From Limnohabitans curvus (GTDB lineage Bacteria; Pseudomonadota; Gammaproteobacteria; Burkholderiales; Burkholderiaceae_C): a stretch of DNA of 64,000 bases. The DNA lies in NCBI RefSeq assembly GCF_003063475.1, contig NZ_NESP01000001.1:620001-684000 (forward strand), given 5' to 3'. The notes beneath the pieces were generated by a model. The model was not told where the DNA came from. It did not search any database and saw nothing but the letters and a program-made list of their open reading frames with translations. The number at the start of each line of letters is the position of its first letter. The first letter of the stretch is position 1. Positions 8,440 through 17,523 of the stretch are shown piece by piece. A program made the position numbers and the translations under genes.

Positions 8440-9107
8440 TGTTTTGGGAAGAGTTCCAAAATCGGCCAGCCCTTTTCTAGGGCCACGGCGCGCAGTGTGT
8501 CGTCGGGGTTGGTCGCCACGGGGTGGTTGACGCGCTCCAACAGGGGCAAATCGTTGCGGGAATCGCTGTAGAACGTGGTGTCTACATCAGCCCAGTCCAA
8601 GCCTTCGCGTATGAGCCATTGTTGCAGACGTTGCACTTTGCCTTCGCGCAGGGTGGGCACACCGCTGATTTCGTTGGTAAACCAGCCGTTGGCGTCACGC
8701 ACCAGTTCCACCGCAATCAAGTCGTCTACGCCAAAGGCTTTGGCAATCGGACGGGTCACAAACTCATTGGTGGCGGTGATGATGATGACGCGCTCGCCTG
8801 CATCGCGGTGTTTTTGCACCAAGGCCAGCGCCTCGGGGCGAATGGCCGGCTGAACCACGTCGCGCATGAATTGCGCATGGGCATCGGCTGCCACTTCTGG
8901 ACCGCGCTGGCAAAAGGCTTCAGCGGCAAAGCGGACGTACTCATGAATATCCAACGTGCCCGCTTGGTAGTGGGCATAAAACTCGTCATTGCGTTGGATG
9001 AATGTGTCACGCGCATGCCAGCCCAAACGCACAGTGAATTCGCCCCACGATTGGTCAGAGTCAATCGGCAACAAAGTGTGGTCGAGGTCAAATAAGGCGA
9101 GTTTCAT
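8436..9107 (-). CDS. HAD-superfamily (subclass IB) phosphatase
   Basis: A 223-residue SerB-like HAD hydrolase. Motif I is LFDLDHTLLPIDSDQSW at the N-terminus (DxD nucleophile/acid pair), motif II is IIITATNEFV near residue 105, and motif III/IV is DVDTTFYSDSRNDLPLLE near 180. Relatives hydrolyse phosphoserine, histidinol phosphate or similar monoesters; the substrate is not deducible. The ATG at 9107 overlaps the hda stop by one base (TGATG), indicating coupling; a GTG one codon earlier is less likely. Confidence 0.9.
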   Translation of the reverse strand: MKLALFDLDHTLLPIDSDQSWGEFTVRLGWHARDTFIQRNDEFYAHYQAGTLDIHEYVRFAAEAFCQRGPEVAADAHAQFMRDVVQPAIRPEALALVQKHRDAGERVIIITATNEFVTRPIAKAFGVDDLIAVELVRDANGWFTNEISGVPTLREGKVQRLQQWLIREGLDWADVDTTFYSDSRNDLPLLERVNHPVATNPDDTLRAVALEKGWPILELFPKQ

Positions 9108-9793
9108 CACATGGCTTCCAGCATGGCTTTGATCAAAGGGATGGTGATGGCGCGTTGCGTTTGCAAGGCGTAGCCATCGAGTTGGTCGAGGAGTTGAATG
9201 AGGCTGCTGAGGTCGCGACTGAAACGGTTGAGCATGAAGTCCATCACCTCATCGCTCAAGAACACACCGCGGTCATCGGCCTGTTGTCGCAACACGGCAC
9301 GGCGCTCAGGCTCGCTGAGCACCTGCAATTGAAAAATATGACCCCAGCCCAAACGGGTGCGCAAGTCTTCGCGTAAGCCTAAGTCACTGGGGGGCACGCT
9401 GCCTGCAGCCAACACCCAACGCTGCTGGCCATCGCTGGGTGTGGTGGCATTCACAAACCAGTTGAATGCAGCGTGCTGCTGCACAGCGGTGTAAAGGTGT
9501 ACATCGTCCAAGATGACCACACGCCAAGCGTCATTGAAAGCAGTCGGCTCAGCTACCGTGGCATCCATCCAGCCCACGGGGCAGCCTTGGTCGCGCAAAC
9601 TGGCTTGTGCGGCGCGCAGCAAATGGGTTTTGCCGCTGCCGCCCTCGCCCCACACATACGTAGGCACGGGTGAGCGTTTGTCGTTACCCACCCACAGTTG
9701 CAAATGCTGCAAGGCAGCAAGGTTTGGACCTGCGAAAAAGTTTTTGAGTGTTGGGCCGGGGGCCAAACCAATGTCGAGCGCGATTTGCTTCAT
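9107..9793 (-). CDS. hda: DnaA regulatory inactivator Hda
   Basis: A 228-residue DnaA-like AAA+ protein. With the sliding clamp, Hda stimulates ATP hydrolysis on DnaA after initiation. The N-terminus MKQIALDIGLAPGPTLKNFF contains the clamp-binding-like segment; the P-loop is WGEGGSGKTHLLRA (about 48-61); VVILDDVHLY is Walker B. The ATG at 9793 is favoured over a GTG two codons upstream that would abut the preceding stop. It lacks the DnaA DNA-binding domain, as expected for Hda. Confidence 0.95.
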   Translation of the reverse strand: MKQIALDIGLAPGPTLKNFFAGPNLAALQHLQLWVGNDKRSPVPTYVWGEGGSGKTHLLRAAQASLRDQGCPVGWMDATVAEPTAFNDAWRVVILDDVHLYTAVQQHAAFNWFVNATTPSDGQQRWVLAAGSVPPSDLGLREDLRTRLGWGHIFQLQVLSEPERRAVLRQQADDRGVFLSDEVMDFMLNRFSRDLSSLIQLLDQLDGYALQTQRAITIPLIKAMLEAM

Positions 9794-9799
9794 CTGCAC

Positions 9800-10873
9800 T
9801 CAAACACCACGGTACAAGGCGCTGGCTTGGTACTGCGCGCGCAAGCGGCGAATCGCCACCAGCAACACCGCGCTGGCAGGCAAGGCCACCAACACGCCCA
9901 CAAAACCAAACAACTGGCCAAAGGCCATCAAAGCAAAAATCACATGCAAGGGGTGCAGGCCAATGCGTTCGCCCACCAAGCGAGGGGTGAGCACAAAGCT
10001 CTCGATGAGCTGACCTAAGCCGTACACCACCGCCACCATCAACAGCGCCTCGCTGGGCGCAAACTGAAGCACACCCGCCAGAATGGCCAAGGCCAAACCC
10101 ACGCCATAACCCACATACGGCACAAACACCGCCAAGCCGGTGAACACGCCAATCGGGAACGCCAGCTCCAAACCAAAGGCCCACAAAGCAACGCTGTAGT
10201 ACACCGCCAACAACGCCATGACCGACAACTGGCCGCGCAGGTATTGACCCAGCACTTCGTCGCATTCATTCACAAAGCTGTCGTAAGCATCGCGTGCGGG
10301 CATGGGCACCAAAGCCTCCACGTGGCGCACAAAGCGTTGCCAATCGACCAACAAATAAAACAGCACGACGGGAATCAACACCAAGTTACCCACCACCGCA
10401 AGAGCCACGCTGCCGCCAATGCGCAGCGAGGTCAGGGCTTGTTTGAAACCATCGTCAAATGAGGTGCTGAAGGTTTGCAGCACAAAGGCCTTGATGCTGG
10501 CACTGTCCAACATGACAGGAATGCCTTTGGCTTGCAGCCAAGGCGCAATGTCAGTTTGCAGGCGTTCGACCAATACTGGCAACTGGTCACGCATGCGTGG
10601 CAGCTCGTTGGCCAAGATAGGAATCAACAAGGTGAACAAAGCCACCAACAGCAACAAAAACAGCACTTCGACCAACACCACCGCCACCAAACGGGGTAAA
10701 CGCCCGCCGCAGGCACGCTGCAGGCTGCGCACCAAAGGGCTCAACACATAAGCCAGCACGGCGGCCACCACAAAGGGCATCAACACAGGGCCCAAGAGCC
10801 ACAACACAAGCGCAACCACGCCCGAAAGGCCGGTCCAAGCCAAGGCTTGTTGTTGAGCGGGAGTGAATTGCAT
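9800..10873 (-). CDS. AI-2E family (PerM-like) transporter
   Basis: A 357-residue membrane protein with hydrophobic helices at about residues 15-50 and 60-85, and a cluster from 145 to 345. The PxxxLFYLLVDW segment and the LTPRLVGERIGLHPLHVIFALMAFGQL block are family signatures. Members were linked to autoinducer-2 export, but most act on unknown substrates. It heads the block AI-2E exporter-hda-HAD-pcnB-folK and is divergent from purM across 82 bp. Confidence 0.92.
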   Translation of the reverse strand: MQFTPAQQQALAWTGLSGVVALVLWLLGPVLMPFVVAAVLAYVLSPLVRSLQRACGGRLPRLVAVVLVEVLFLLLLVALFTLLIPILANELPRMRDQLPVLVERLQTDIAPWLQAKGIPVMLDSASIKAFVLQTFSTSFDDGFKQALTSLRIGGSVALAVVGNLVLIPVVLFYLLVDWQRFVRHVEALVPMPARDAYDSFVNECDEVLGQYLRGQLSVMALLAVYYSVALWAFGLELAFPIGVFTGLAVFVPYVGYGVGLALAILAGVLQFAPSEALLMVAVVYGLGQLIESFVLTPRLVGERIGLHPLHVIFALMAFGQLFGFVGVLVALPASAVLLVAIRRLRAQYQASALYRGV

Positions 10874-10955
10874 ACAGCGGGACGGGTGATGGCTTTAAAA
10901 TTAAGCTTCGATTCTATCGGCGCGCATCTTCTGCACGCCCCAGCACCTCCTCACT

Positions 10956-11984
10956 ATGAACAAACCCCTCTCCTACAAAGACGCCGGCGTCGACATCGTC
11001 GCAGGCGATGCCTTGGTCGAACGTATCAAACCCTTGGCCAAGAAAACCATGCGCGAGGGCGTGTTGGCTGGCATCGGCGGTTTTGGTGCCTTGTTTGAAG
11101 TGCCCAAACGCTACAAAGAGCCCGTGCTGGTCAGCGGCACCGACGGCGTGGGCACCAAGCTCAAACTGGCGTTTGAATGGCAAATGCACGACACCGTCGG
11201 CATCGACTTGGTCGCCATGAGCGTGAACGACGTGTTGGTGCAAGGCGCTGAACCCCTGTTCTTCCTCGACTACTTTGCCTGCGGCAAATTGCACATCGAC
11301 ACCGCCGCGGCAGTGGTGGGTGGCATTGCCAAAGGTTGCGAGCTGTCAGGCTGTGCCTTGATTGGCGGCGAAACCGCTGAAATGCCCGGCATGTACCCCG
11401 ATGGCGAATACGACCTCGCCGGCTTTGCGGTGGGTGCGGTGGAAAAATCCAAAATCTTGACCGGCCAAAACGTCACGCCAGGTGATGTGGTGTTGGGCTT
11501 GGCTTCGGCTGGCGTGCACTCCAACGGTTTTTCGTTGGTGCGCAAGGTGATTGACCGTGCAGGTGCAAACGCACCCGCCACCTTGGACGGCAAGCCGTTC
11601 AAAGAAGCGATCATGGCCCCTACCCGCTTGTATGTGAAGAGCGTGCTGGCCGCTTTGGCCGAAACACCGATCAAGGCGCTGGCCCACATCACCGGTGGCG
11701 GCTTGCTGGAAAACATCCCACGCGTGTTGCCCGAAGGCACGGCCGCTCATCTGACCAAAGGCAGCTGGCCGCAAACCGAGCTGTTTGCTTGGTTGCAAAG
11801 CACAGCGGGCATCGACGACATCGAGATGAACCGCACCTTCAACAACGGCATTGGCATGGTGGTGGTGATTGACGCTGCCCACGCCTCTGCTTGTGCGGAT
11901 GTGTTGCGCGCTCACGGCGAGCAAGTTCACACGATTGGCGTGATTGCTGAGCGTGGCGACGGCGCTGCGGTGGTGGTGGCTTAA
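10956..11984 (+). CDS. purM: Phosphoribosylformylglycinamidine cyclo-ligase
   Basis: A 342-residue AIR synthetase that closes the imidazole ring in purine synthesis using ATP. Family blocks are [20 protein letters not shown] at the N-terminus, [15 protein letters not shown] near residue 60, [12 protein letters not shown] near 105 and [16 protein letters not shown] near 245. Monocistronic: a TAAAAT candidate -10 lies at 10896-10901 and a strong terminator follows at 12001. Confidence 0.98.
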   Translation: MNKPLSYKDAGVDIVAGDALVERIKPLAKKTMREGVLAGIGGFGALFEVPKRYKEPVLVSGTDGVGTKLKLAFEWQMHDTVGIDLVAMSVNDVLVQGAEPLFFLDYFACGKLHIDTAAAVVGGIAKGCELSGCALIGGETAEMPGMYPDGEYDLAGFAVGAVEKSKILTGQNVTPGDVVLGLASAGVHSNGFSLVRKVIDRAGANAPATLDGKPFKEAIMAPTRLYVKSVLAALAETPIKALAHITGGGLLENIPRVLPEGTAAHLTKGSWPQTELFAWLQSTAGIDDIEMNRTFNNGIGMVVVIDAAHASACADVLRAHGEQVHTIGVIAERGDGAAVVVA

Positions 11985-12000
11985 ACCGCCTTGCCCCAAT

Positions 12001-12028
12001 AAAAAAAGCACCTTCGGGTGCTTTTTTT
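12001..12028. terminator. Bidirectional terminator between purM and the SirB1-like gene
   Basis: AAAAAAAGCACC-TTCG-GGTGCTTTTTTT forms a perfect 12-bp stem with a UUCG tetraloop and T tracts in both directions. It serves purM on the plus strand and overlaps the stop codon of the convergent SirB1-like gene. Confidence 0.95.
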
Positions 12029-12755
12029 ATTCTTCTTCGTCATGCACTTGCGGCAACAACACCATCAGCCGCTGCCGCACCAACAACAACCGTTCTGGGT
12101 CTTGGTGCGAGGTGTACACCTCCTCCAAATTGCGCAACATGCGCGCCACGATTTCGCGCGGCGTGGCGGCGCGTAAATAGTGCTTAAGCAACTCGTCCGA
12201 CACATGGCCATCGCGCAACAAGCCCGACTCAGCATGCAGTGGCACCAAGCGCTCTGACAGCTCTTCTTTGCTGAGCGACTCACCCGTGAACGGGTCAATC
12301 ACCACCTGCCCTTCGTTGGGGAAAGGCAAACGCACTTTCACCAAAAAATGCCCCGGGAAGCCCACGCCTTGCGCACGCAACCCAATGCTTTGCGCCAGCT
12401 CTAACCACAACACCGCCAAGCTGATGGGAATGCCACGGCGTGTGCGCAACATGACATGCAAGTAGCTGTTGTCGGGGTCGTAATAGTTGTTGAGGTTGCC
12501 GCTAAAGCCGAGCTCGTCAAAGAAGAACTTGTTGAGCAAGCGCAGCTTTTGTAAAGCCCCTGCATCAGCAGGCAAGCGTTGTTTGAGACGACTGCTGAGC
12601 TGGTCCACCAGGTCCAGCACCTCTTGAATGTCTAGCTCTGGGTATTCGTCTTGGGCCAAGCTGGTGGCGGCTTCGAGCAAGGGGAACTGTTCGTCGCTTT
12701 GCACCAACGAGGCAAAGTATTCCAAGGCGGTGGGTACTTCGAGTTTGAAATCCAT
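12027..12755 (-). CDS. SirB1-family transglutaminase-like protein
   Basis: A 242-residue protein with the SirB1/transglutaminase-like core LRLLNKFFFDELGFSGN followed by RRGIPISLAVLWLELAQ (about residues 110-126) and GVGFPGHFLVKV. No catalytic Cys is obvious in the core. A helical, TPR-like tail ends at residue 242. Members are widespread in proteobacteria and their biochemical role is unclear. It lies 26 bp downstream of murJ on the same strand. Confidence 0.85.
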   Translation of the reverse strand: MDFKLEVPTALEYFASLVQSDEQFPLLEAATSLAQDEYPELDIQEVLDLVDQLSSRLKQRLPADAGALQKLRLLNKFFFDELGFSGNLNNYYDPDNSYLHVMLRTRRGIPISLAVLWLELAQSIGLRAQGVGFPGHFLVKVRLPFPNEGQVVIDPFTGESLSKEELSERLVPLHAESGLLRDGHVSDELLKHYLRAATPREIVARMLRNLEEVYTSHQDPERLLLVRQRLMVLLPQVHDEEE

Positions 12756-12781
12756 GGCTCAGTCCCCTTCTTTGTTTTGGC

Positions 12782-14347
12782 TTATCGACGCAACAACGCA
12801 CGCAACTTCAAGCCAGTGATGGTGAGTGTGGCGAAGTAAAGCAGCGCACTCACAGCCAGCACACCCGTCATCAAGCCCACGCGCAGCAGCGGCGTGGCGT
12901 GCAAGGCGGTCCAATCCCAATATTGTGCCGACCAGCACAGCCAAGCGCCCAGAACCGCACACGCCACCAACACTTGCAACACAAAGCGCGTCCAGCCTGC
13001 GCTCATCACATACGTTCCATTTTTTCGCAAACCCCACAGCAGCCAAGCTGCGTTGACCAACGCGCCCAAGCCGATGGACAAGGCCAAACCCGCATGCGCC
13101 AAAAAGGGCACCAACGCCACGTTGAACAACTGGGTAATCACCAGCACTGCCACCGCAATACGCACCGGCGTGCGAATGTCTTGGCTGGCGTAGAAACCAG
13201 GGGCCAACACTTTGACGGCCACCAAACCCAACAAGCCCACGCCATAGCCCATCAGCGCCAGCGTGGTTTGCTGCACATCGTGCGCGCTAAAAGCACCGTA
13301 GTTGTAGAGCACGGCCACCAAGGCTTTAGAAAACACCAACAAGGCCAAGGCACACGGCAACGCCAAGACCACCACCAAACGCAGGCCCCAATCAAGCATG
13401 TCTGAATATTTGGCCGTGTCGTTGGCCGCTTTGGCCGCCGAGAGCTGGGGCATCAGCACCACGCCCAAAGCCACGCCCAACAAGGCGGTAGGAAACTCCA
13501 TCAAGCGGTCGGCGTAGCTCAGCCAGCTCACGCTGCCCGGGGCCAACTGCGAGGCAATTTGTGTGTTGATGAGTAAGGAAATCTGCGCCACGCTCACGCC
13601 CAGCAAAGCGGGGGCCATGAGCTGCAAGATGCGCTTGGGGCCTTCGGCGCCCCAAGCTTCGCGCACGGCACGCCAGCTCAGGCCTACGCGGGGCAACATG
13701 CCCAAACGGCGCAACGCCAACAACTGCACACTGAGCTGGGCCACGCCGCCCAGCATCACACCCACAGCCAAGGCATAAATCGGGGGCACACCTAAAGTGC
13801 CAAACCACGGACCACCCCACCAAGCCGCAGCGATCATGGCCACGTTCAACAGCACGGGCGTGGCCGCAGGCACGGCAAAACGCTTCCACGTGTTGAGCAC
13901 CCCAGCGGCCAAGGCCACCAGCGACATGAAGGCGATGTACGGGAACATAAAGCGCGTCATCACCACTGCCACCTCAAAACCCTCGGGCGACTGCTTCAAA
14001 CCACTGGCCATGGCCCACACCAACAACGGCGCGCCAGCTACGCCCAGCACACTGGTTAAGAGCAAAGCCCAAATCAGCAGCGTGGCCACTTGATTCACCA
14101 GCACATGCGTCGCTTCGTCGCCGTGCTGCTGGCGACTGGCGGCCAGCACCGGCACAAAAGCTTGGCTGAACGCGCCTTCGGCAAACAGGCGGCGGAATAA
14201 ATTGGGGATGCGAAACGCCACATTGAAGGCGTCGGTCAGGGCGCTGGCCCCGAAAGTCGAGGCAATCAGCAGTTCGCGCATCAGGCCTGTGATGCGGGAA
14301 ACCAGGGTCAAGCCCGAGACGATGGAGGCAGATTTGAACAGTGACAC
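12782..14347 (-). CDS. murJ: Lipid II flippase MurJ
   Basis: A 521-residue MOP-superfamily flippase that moves lipid II across the inner membrane for peptidoglycan synthesis. It opens MSLFKSASIVSGLTLVSRITGLMRELLIA, contains the FRIPNLFRRLFAEGAFSQAFVP block (residues 46-67) that is diagnostic for MurJ, and shows about 14 hydrophobic helices. It is divergent from rpsT; the SirB1-like gene follows it. Confidence 0.98.
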   Translation of the reverse strand: MSLFKSASIVSGLTLVSRITGLMRELLIASTFGASALTDAFNVAFRIPNLFRRLFAEGAFSQAFVPVLAASRQQHGDEATHVLVNQVATLLIWALLLTSVLGVAGAPLLVWAMASGLKQSPEGFEVAVVMTRFMFPYIAFMSLVALAAGVLNTWKRFAVPAATPVLLNVAMIAAAWWGGPWFGTLGVPPIYALAVGVMLGGVAQLSVQLLALRRLGMLPRVGLSWRAVREAWGAEGPKRILQLMAPALLGVSVAQISLLINTQIASQLAPGSVSWLSYADRLMEFPTALLGVALGVVLMPQLSAAKAANDTAKYSDMLDWGLRLVVVLALPCALALLVFSKALVAVLYNYGAFSAHDVQQTTLALMGYGVGLLGLVAVKVLAPGFYASQDIRTPVRIAVAVLVITQLFNVALVPFLAHAGLALSIGLGALVNAAWLLWGLRKNGTYVMSAGWTRFVLQVLVACAVLGAWLCWSAQYWDWTALHATPLLRVGLMTGVLAVSALLYFATLTITGLKLRALLRR

Positions 14348-14414
14348 GCTTTGGAGTGTAGCGAGGCCTTGGCTGGCCTTTCGGGCGGGCTTCGGCCCCA
14401 GTTTTGGGATTTGC

Positions 14415-14420
14415 TACAAT
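14415..14420 (+). promoter_or_regulatory. Extended -10 promoter of rpsT
   Basis: TGCTACAAT, an extended -10 element, lies 46 bp upstream of the rpsT start in the gap to the divergent murJ gene. No strong -35 is visible, as is common with extended -10 promoters. AAGGAAA precedes the start codon. Confidence 0.6.
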
Positions 14421-14465
14421 CGTCGGCTTTGCTGACATCATCCTCAGACACGTAAGGAAATTATC

Positions 14466-14765
14466 ATGGCTTCAGCCAAACCCAAGAAAAAGAACCCACG
14501 CCTGGCATCAGGCCGTAAACGCGTCCGTCAGGACATCAAAATCAACGCTGCCAACACCTCGTTGCGCTCGAAGTACCGCACTGCGGTGAAGAACGTCGAG
14601 AAAGCTGTCATCGCTGGCGACAAAACCAAAGCTACCGAACTGTTTGCCAAGATGCAAGCCGTTGTGGACACGATTGCTGACAAAGGCATCTTCCACAAAA
14701 ACAAAGCAGCTCGCGATAAGAGCCGCTTGTCAACCAAGGTGAAAGCCTTGGCACTCGCCGCCTAA
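14466..14765 (+). CDS. rpsT: 30S ribosomal protein S20
   Basis: A 99-residue, very basic S20 starting [23 protein letters not shown], with the [22 protein letters not shown]-terminal helix. It binds 16S rRNA in the 30S body. Monocistronic, between murJ and a terminator. Confidence 0.98.
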   Translation: MASAKPKKKNPRLASGRKRVRQDIKINAANTSLRSKYRTAVKNVEKAVIAGDKTKATELFAKMQAVVDTIADKGIFHKNKAARDKSRLSTKVKALALAA

Positions 14766-14783
14766 TTTATTAGGCAACCAGCC

Positions 14784-14867
14784 CGGGCTGAACGTTCAGC
14801 CCGCCGTTTGTAACGGGTGCGCTGTCAGCAAAGAAAAAGCAAAAACCCGCTCTTGAGCGGGTTTTTT
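14784..14867 (+). terminator. rpsT 3' region with a hairpin and a Rho-independent terminator
   Basis: GGGCTGAACGTTCAGCCC (14784-14801) is a perfect palindrome in the 3' untranslated region. The terminator proper is AAAAACCCGCTC-TT-GAGCGGGTTTTTT at 14841-14867. Its T/A tracts suit both rpsT and the convergent DUF3579 gene. Confidence 0.9.
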
Positions 14868-14871
14868 GTTG

Positions 14872-15192
14872 TTAAGCAGCAGGTGGGTGCTCAGGTAACA
14901 AGCAGGCTTCCACGACTTGCAAGTTGTTGTCCTTGGCGAAGTTCATCACGAAGTTCCAGGCCATGGGCTCTTCGTCGCGCAAATCGGTGTGAACAATGAC
15001 GCATTTGTTGCCGTCCAGCGTGTTGGGTACACACCAAGGGGAATAGCTCAAATGGCTGCCGGGGGTGGCGCCACCCGGACGGAACTGGCTCATCACGCCC
15101 GCCAAACGTTCGGCCCAGTCGCTGGGGCGGAACGTGCGTCCTTCTTGGGTCAAACCCAGAATAAAAACTTCTTTGGCGGAGTGTGAAACCAT
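14872..15192 (-). CDS. DUF3579 domain-containing protein
   Basis: A 106-residue soluble protein starting MVSHSAKEVFILGLTQEGRTF, then RPSDWAERLAGVMSQF and a C-terminal block with GNKCVIVHTDLRDEEPMAW. DUF3579 is a small family largely restricted to betaproteobacteria, with no known function. The start at 15192 matches the family; an in-frame reading to 15300 adds 36 residues that would run across a promoter-like palindrome. It lies divergent from argD, an association that may hint at a metabolic link. Confidence 0.85.
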   Translation of the reverse strand: MVSHSAKEVFILGLTQEGRTFRPSDWAERLAGVMSQFRPGGATPGSHLSYSPWCVPNTLDGNKCVIVHTDLRDEEPMAWNFVMNFAKDNNLQVVEACLLPEHPPAA

Positions 15193-15263
15193 CGGGTAGA
15201 GGCTGAAAACGGTGACGTGGCGAAGGGGGATCTCCCTCAGTCGCTCGGGTGACTGGTATTCTA

Positions 15264-15275
15264 TCTTATATAAGA
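15264..15275. promoter_or_regulatory. Palindromic operator candidate TCTTATATAAGA
   Basis: A perfect 12-bp palindrome in the argD-DUF3579 intergenic region, 72 bp upstream of the DUF3579 start. On the minus strand TATAAG-like and TAGAAT (-10-like) bases overlap it. A one-mismatch copy lies over the mdh promoter at 26890-26901, next to a gntR gene. Function as a repressor site is inferred. Confidence 0.5.
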
Positions 15276-15339
15276 CTTGTGGCATTTTCGTGAACATCAA
15301 GCTGCAACTGATTTGTCACATCACTGCCTCTAAAATCTC

Positions 15340-15387
15340 ATGTCAACGGCTCAACCTTCGTTGAGTCGTTTTTATTTTTGGAGTTGA
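15340..15387 (+). other. Possible leader ORF and nested hairpins before argD
   Basis: A 15-codon frame (ATG at 15340, TGA at 15385-15387; MSTAQPSLSRFYFWS) ends one base before the argD ATG at 15389. Within it GGCTCAAC-CTTC-GTTGAGTC (one G-U pair) is followed by TTTTTATTTTT and resembles an intrinsic terminator. An outer pair, ATGTCAAC (15340-15347) with GTTGACAT (15383-15390), can cover part of the argD Shine-Dalgarno sequence and its start codon. No plus-strand gene upstream needs a terminator here, so an attenuator or translational coupling is plausible but unproven. No ribosome-binding site for the small frame is seen. Confidence 0.4.
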
Positions 15388-15388
15388 C

Positions 15389-16585
15389 ATGACCACGCCC
15401 GCAGCATCCCCCCATTGCATGAACACCTACGGCCGTTTGCCCGTGGCTTTGACGCATGGCCGAGGTTTGCGCGTGTGGGACACCAACGGCAAGGCCTACC
15501 TTGACGCCTTGGCTGGCATCGCCGTCAACACCTTGGGCCACGCCCACCCCCAGCTCACCCCTGCCTTGCAAGACCAGGTGGGCAAGATGATCCACAGCTG
15601 CAACTACTACCACATCCCCCTGCAAGAAGCACTGGCAGCCAAGTTGGTCGAGCTGTCAGGCATGACCAACGCGTTCTTCTGCAACAGCGGTTTGGAAGCC
15701 AACGAAGCCGCCATCAAATTGGCACGCAAGTTTGGCCACATGAAGGGCATTGAGAAGCCTGAAATCGTGGTTTACGAAAAAGCCTTTCATGGCCGCTCAT
15801 TGGCGACCCTCGCGGCCACCGGCAACGAAAAAATCAAAGAAGGCTTTGGCCCCATGATGGAGGGCTACATCCGCGTGCCCGTCAACAACATCGAGGCCTT
15901 GAAAAAAGCCACCGAAGGCAACCCCAATGTGGCGGCCGTGTTCTTTGAAACCATTCAAGGTGAAGGTGGCGTCAAGCCGATGAATACGGACTACCTCCAA
16001 CAAGTCCGCCAACTCTGCGACAAACGCGATTGGCTTTTGATGATTGACGAAGTGCAATGCGGCATGGGCCGTACCGGCAAATGGTTTGCACACCAATGGT
16101 CAGGCATCGTGCCTGACGTGATGCCCTTAGCCAAAGGTTTGGGCTCTGGCGTGCCGGTTGGCGCAGTGGTAGCAGGCCCCAAAGCAGCTCACATTTTTCA
16201 ACCCGGCAACCACGGCACCACCTTTGGCGGCAACCCCTTGGCCATGCGCGCCGGGGTAGAAACCATTCGCATCATGGAAGAAGACAAGCTGCTCGACAAC
16301 GTGCTCAAGGTTGGCGCGCATTTGCATGCGGCCCTGCATCGCGAACTCGATGGCGTGAAGGGCGTGAAAGAAATTCGCGGCCAAGGCCTGATGATTGGCA
16401 TTGACCTCGACCGTCCATGCGGCGTGCTGATGCAACGCGCACTTGATGCGGGCTTGTTGCTTAGCGTCACCGCCGACAGCGTGGTGCGTTTGGTGCCACC
16501 GCTCATCATCACCGAGGCAGAGGCTGACGAAGTGGTCGCCATCCTCGTGCCGCTCATCCAAACATTCTTGGCAGAAGCCCCATGA
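15389..16585 (+). CDS. argD: Acetylornithine aminotransferase
   Basis: A 398-residue class III PLP aminotransferase that makes N-acetylornithine in arginine synthesis (and can serve in lysine synthesis). Family marks are NTLGHAHPQL, FCNSGLEANEAAIKLARK, the PLP-aspartate segment LLMIDEVQCGMGRTG and the Schiff-base lysine in LAKGLGSGVPVGA. GGAG lies 5 bases before the ATG. Its stop overlaps argF as ATGA. Confidence 0.96.
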   Translation: MTTPAASPHCMNTYGRLPVALTHGRGLRVWDTNGKAYLDALAGIAVNTLGHAHPQLTPALQDQVGKMIHSCNYYHIPLQEALAAKLVELSGMTNAFFCNSGLEANEAAIKLARKFGHMKGIEKPEIVVYEKAFHGRSLATLAATGNEKIKEGFGPMMEGYIRVPVNNIEALKKATEGNPNVAAVFFETIQGEGGVKPMNTDYLQQVRQLCDKRDWLLMIDEVQCGMGRTGKWFAHQWSGIVPDVMPLAKGLGSGVPVGAVVAGPKAAHIFQPGNHGTTFGGNPLAMRAGVETIRIMEEDKLLDNVLKVGAHLHAALHRELDGVKGVKEIRGQGLMIGIDLDRPCGVLMQRALDAGLLLSVTADSVVRLVPPLIITEAEADEVVAILVPLIQTFLAEAP

Positions 16586-17523
16586 CCCAAGCGCTGAAAC
16601 ATTACCTGCAATTCACTGATTTGTCGGCGGACGAATACGCCTACGTGTTCCAGCGTGCGGCGCTCATCAAAAAGAAATTCAAAGCCTACGAAAAGCACCA
16701 CACGCTGGCTGACCGTACGCTGGCCATGATTTTTGAAAAAGCCTCCACACGCACCCGCGTGAGCTTTGAGGCAGGCATGTATCAGCTGGGCGGCTCAGTG
16801 GTACACCTCACCACGGGCGACAGCCAACTGGGCCGCTCTGAGCCGATTGAAGACAGCGCCAAAGTCATCAGCCGCATGACCGACTTGGTGATGATTCGCA
16901 CCTACGGCCAAGACAAGATCAGCAGCTTTGCTGCCAACTCACGCGTACCCGTCATCAACGGATTGACCAACGAGTTTCACCCCTGCCAAATCATGGCGGA
17001 TTTGTTCACCTTCGTCGAACACCGCGGCTTGACAGTCCATCCGCTCGAATGCCTCAAAGGCAAAGTAGTGGCTTGGGTGGGCGACGGCAACAACATGGCC
17101 AATACTTGGCTGCAAGCCGCAGACATGCTGGGCTTCACCGTCCACGTCAGCACGCCCAGTGGCTACGAGGTGAACCCCGCCATTGCGGGCCTGAAAAACA
17201 CCGATTGCTACAAAGTATTTGCCAACCCCATGCAAGCCTGCGAAGGCGCAGACCTGGTCACCACCGACGTGTGGACCAGCATGGGCTATGAAGCTGAAAA
17301 CGAAGCGCGCAAAAAAGCATTCGCCGATTGGTGTGTCGACAGCGAGATGATGGCCGTGGCCAAACCCAACGCCCTCTTCATGCACTGCTTGCCTGCACAC
17401 CGTGGCGAAGAAGTGTCGGCCGATGTGATCGACGGCCCACAAAGCGTGGTGTGGGATGAAGCCGAAAACCGCATGCACGTGCAAAAAGCACTCATGGAGT
17501 ACCTGCTGCTCGGACGTCAGTGA
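16582..17523 (+). CDS. argF: Ornithine carbamoyltransferase
   Basis: A 313-residue enzyme that makes citrulline from ornithine and carbamoyl phosphate. The carbamoyl-phosphate site STRTRVSFEAG lies near residue 53, HPCQIMADL near 133, and the ornithine-site motif MHCLPAHRGEEV near 268. It overlaps argD by four bases and the next gene by one base, so argD-argF-ykgJ-like form one tight operon. Confidence 0.97.
   Translation: MTQALKHYLQFTDLSADEYAYVFQRAALIKKKFKAYEKHHTLADRTLAMIFEKASTRTRVSFEAGMYQLGGSVVHLTTGDSQLGRSEPIEDSAKVISRMTDLVMIRTYGQDKISSFAANSRVPVINGLTNEFHPCQIMADLFTFVEHRGLTVHPLECLKGKVVAWVGDGNNMANTWLQAADMLGFTVHVSTPSGYEVNPAIAGLKNTDCYKVFANPMQACEGADLVTTDVWTSMGYEAENEARKKAFADWCVDSEMMAVAKPNALFMHCLPAHRGEEVSADVIDGPQSVVWDEAENRMHVQKALMEYLLLGRQ

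Noticed and set aside
7408..8571. A 387-codon open frame antisense to pcnB
   Set aside because: It lies fully opposite pcnB and the HAD gene, whose motifs are intact, and its translation (His/Gln/Ala-rich) resembles no family. Strong codon bias makes such shadows common here.
14784..14801. Perfect palindrome GGGCTGAACGTTCAGCCC after rpsT as an operator
   Set aside because: It lies in the rpsT 3' untranslated region, away from any promoter, and is better explained as an RNA hairpin before the terminator.
15193..15300. N-terminal extension of the DUF3579 protein to 15300
   Set aside because: The extra 36 residues do not match the family start and cover a palindrome and promoter-like bases, so this is more likely regulatory DNA.
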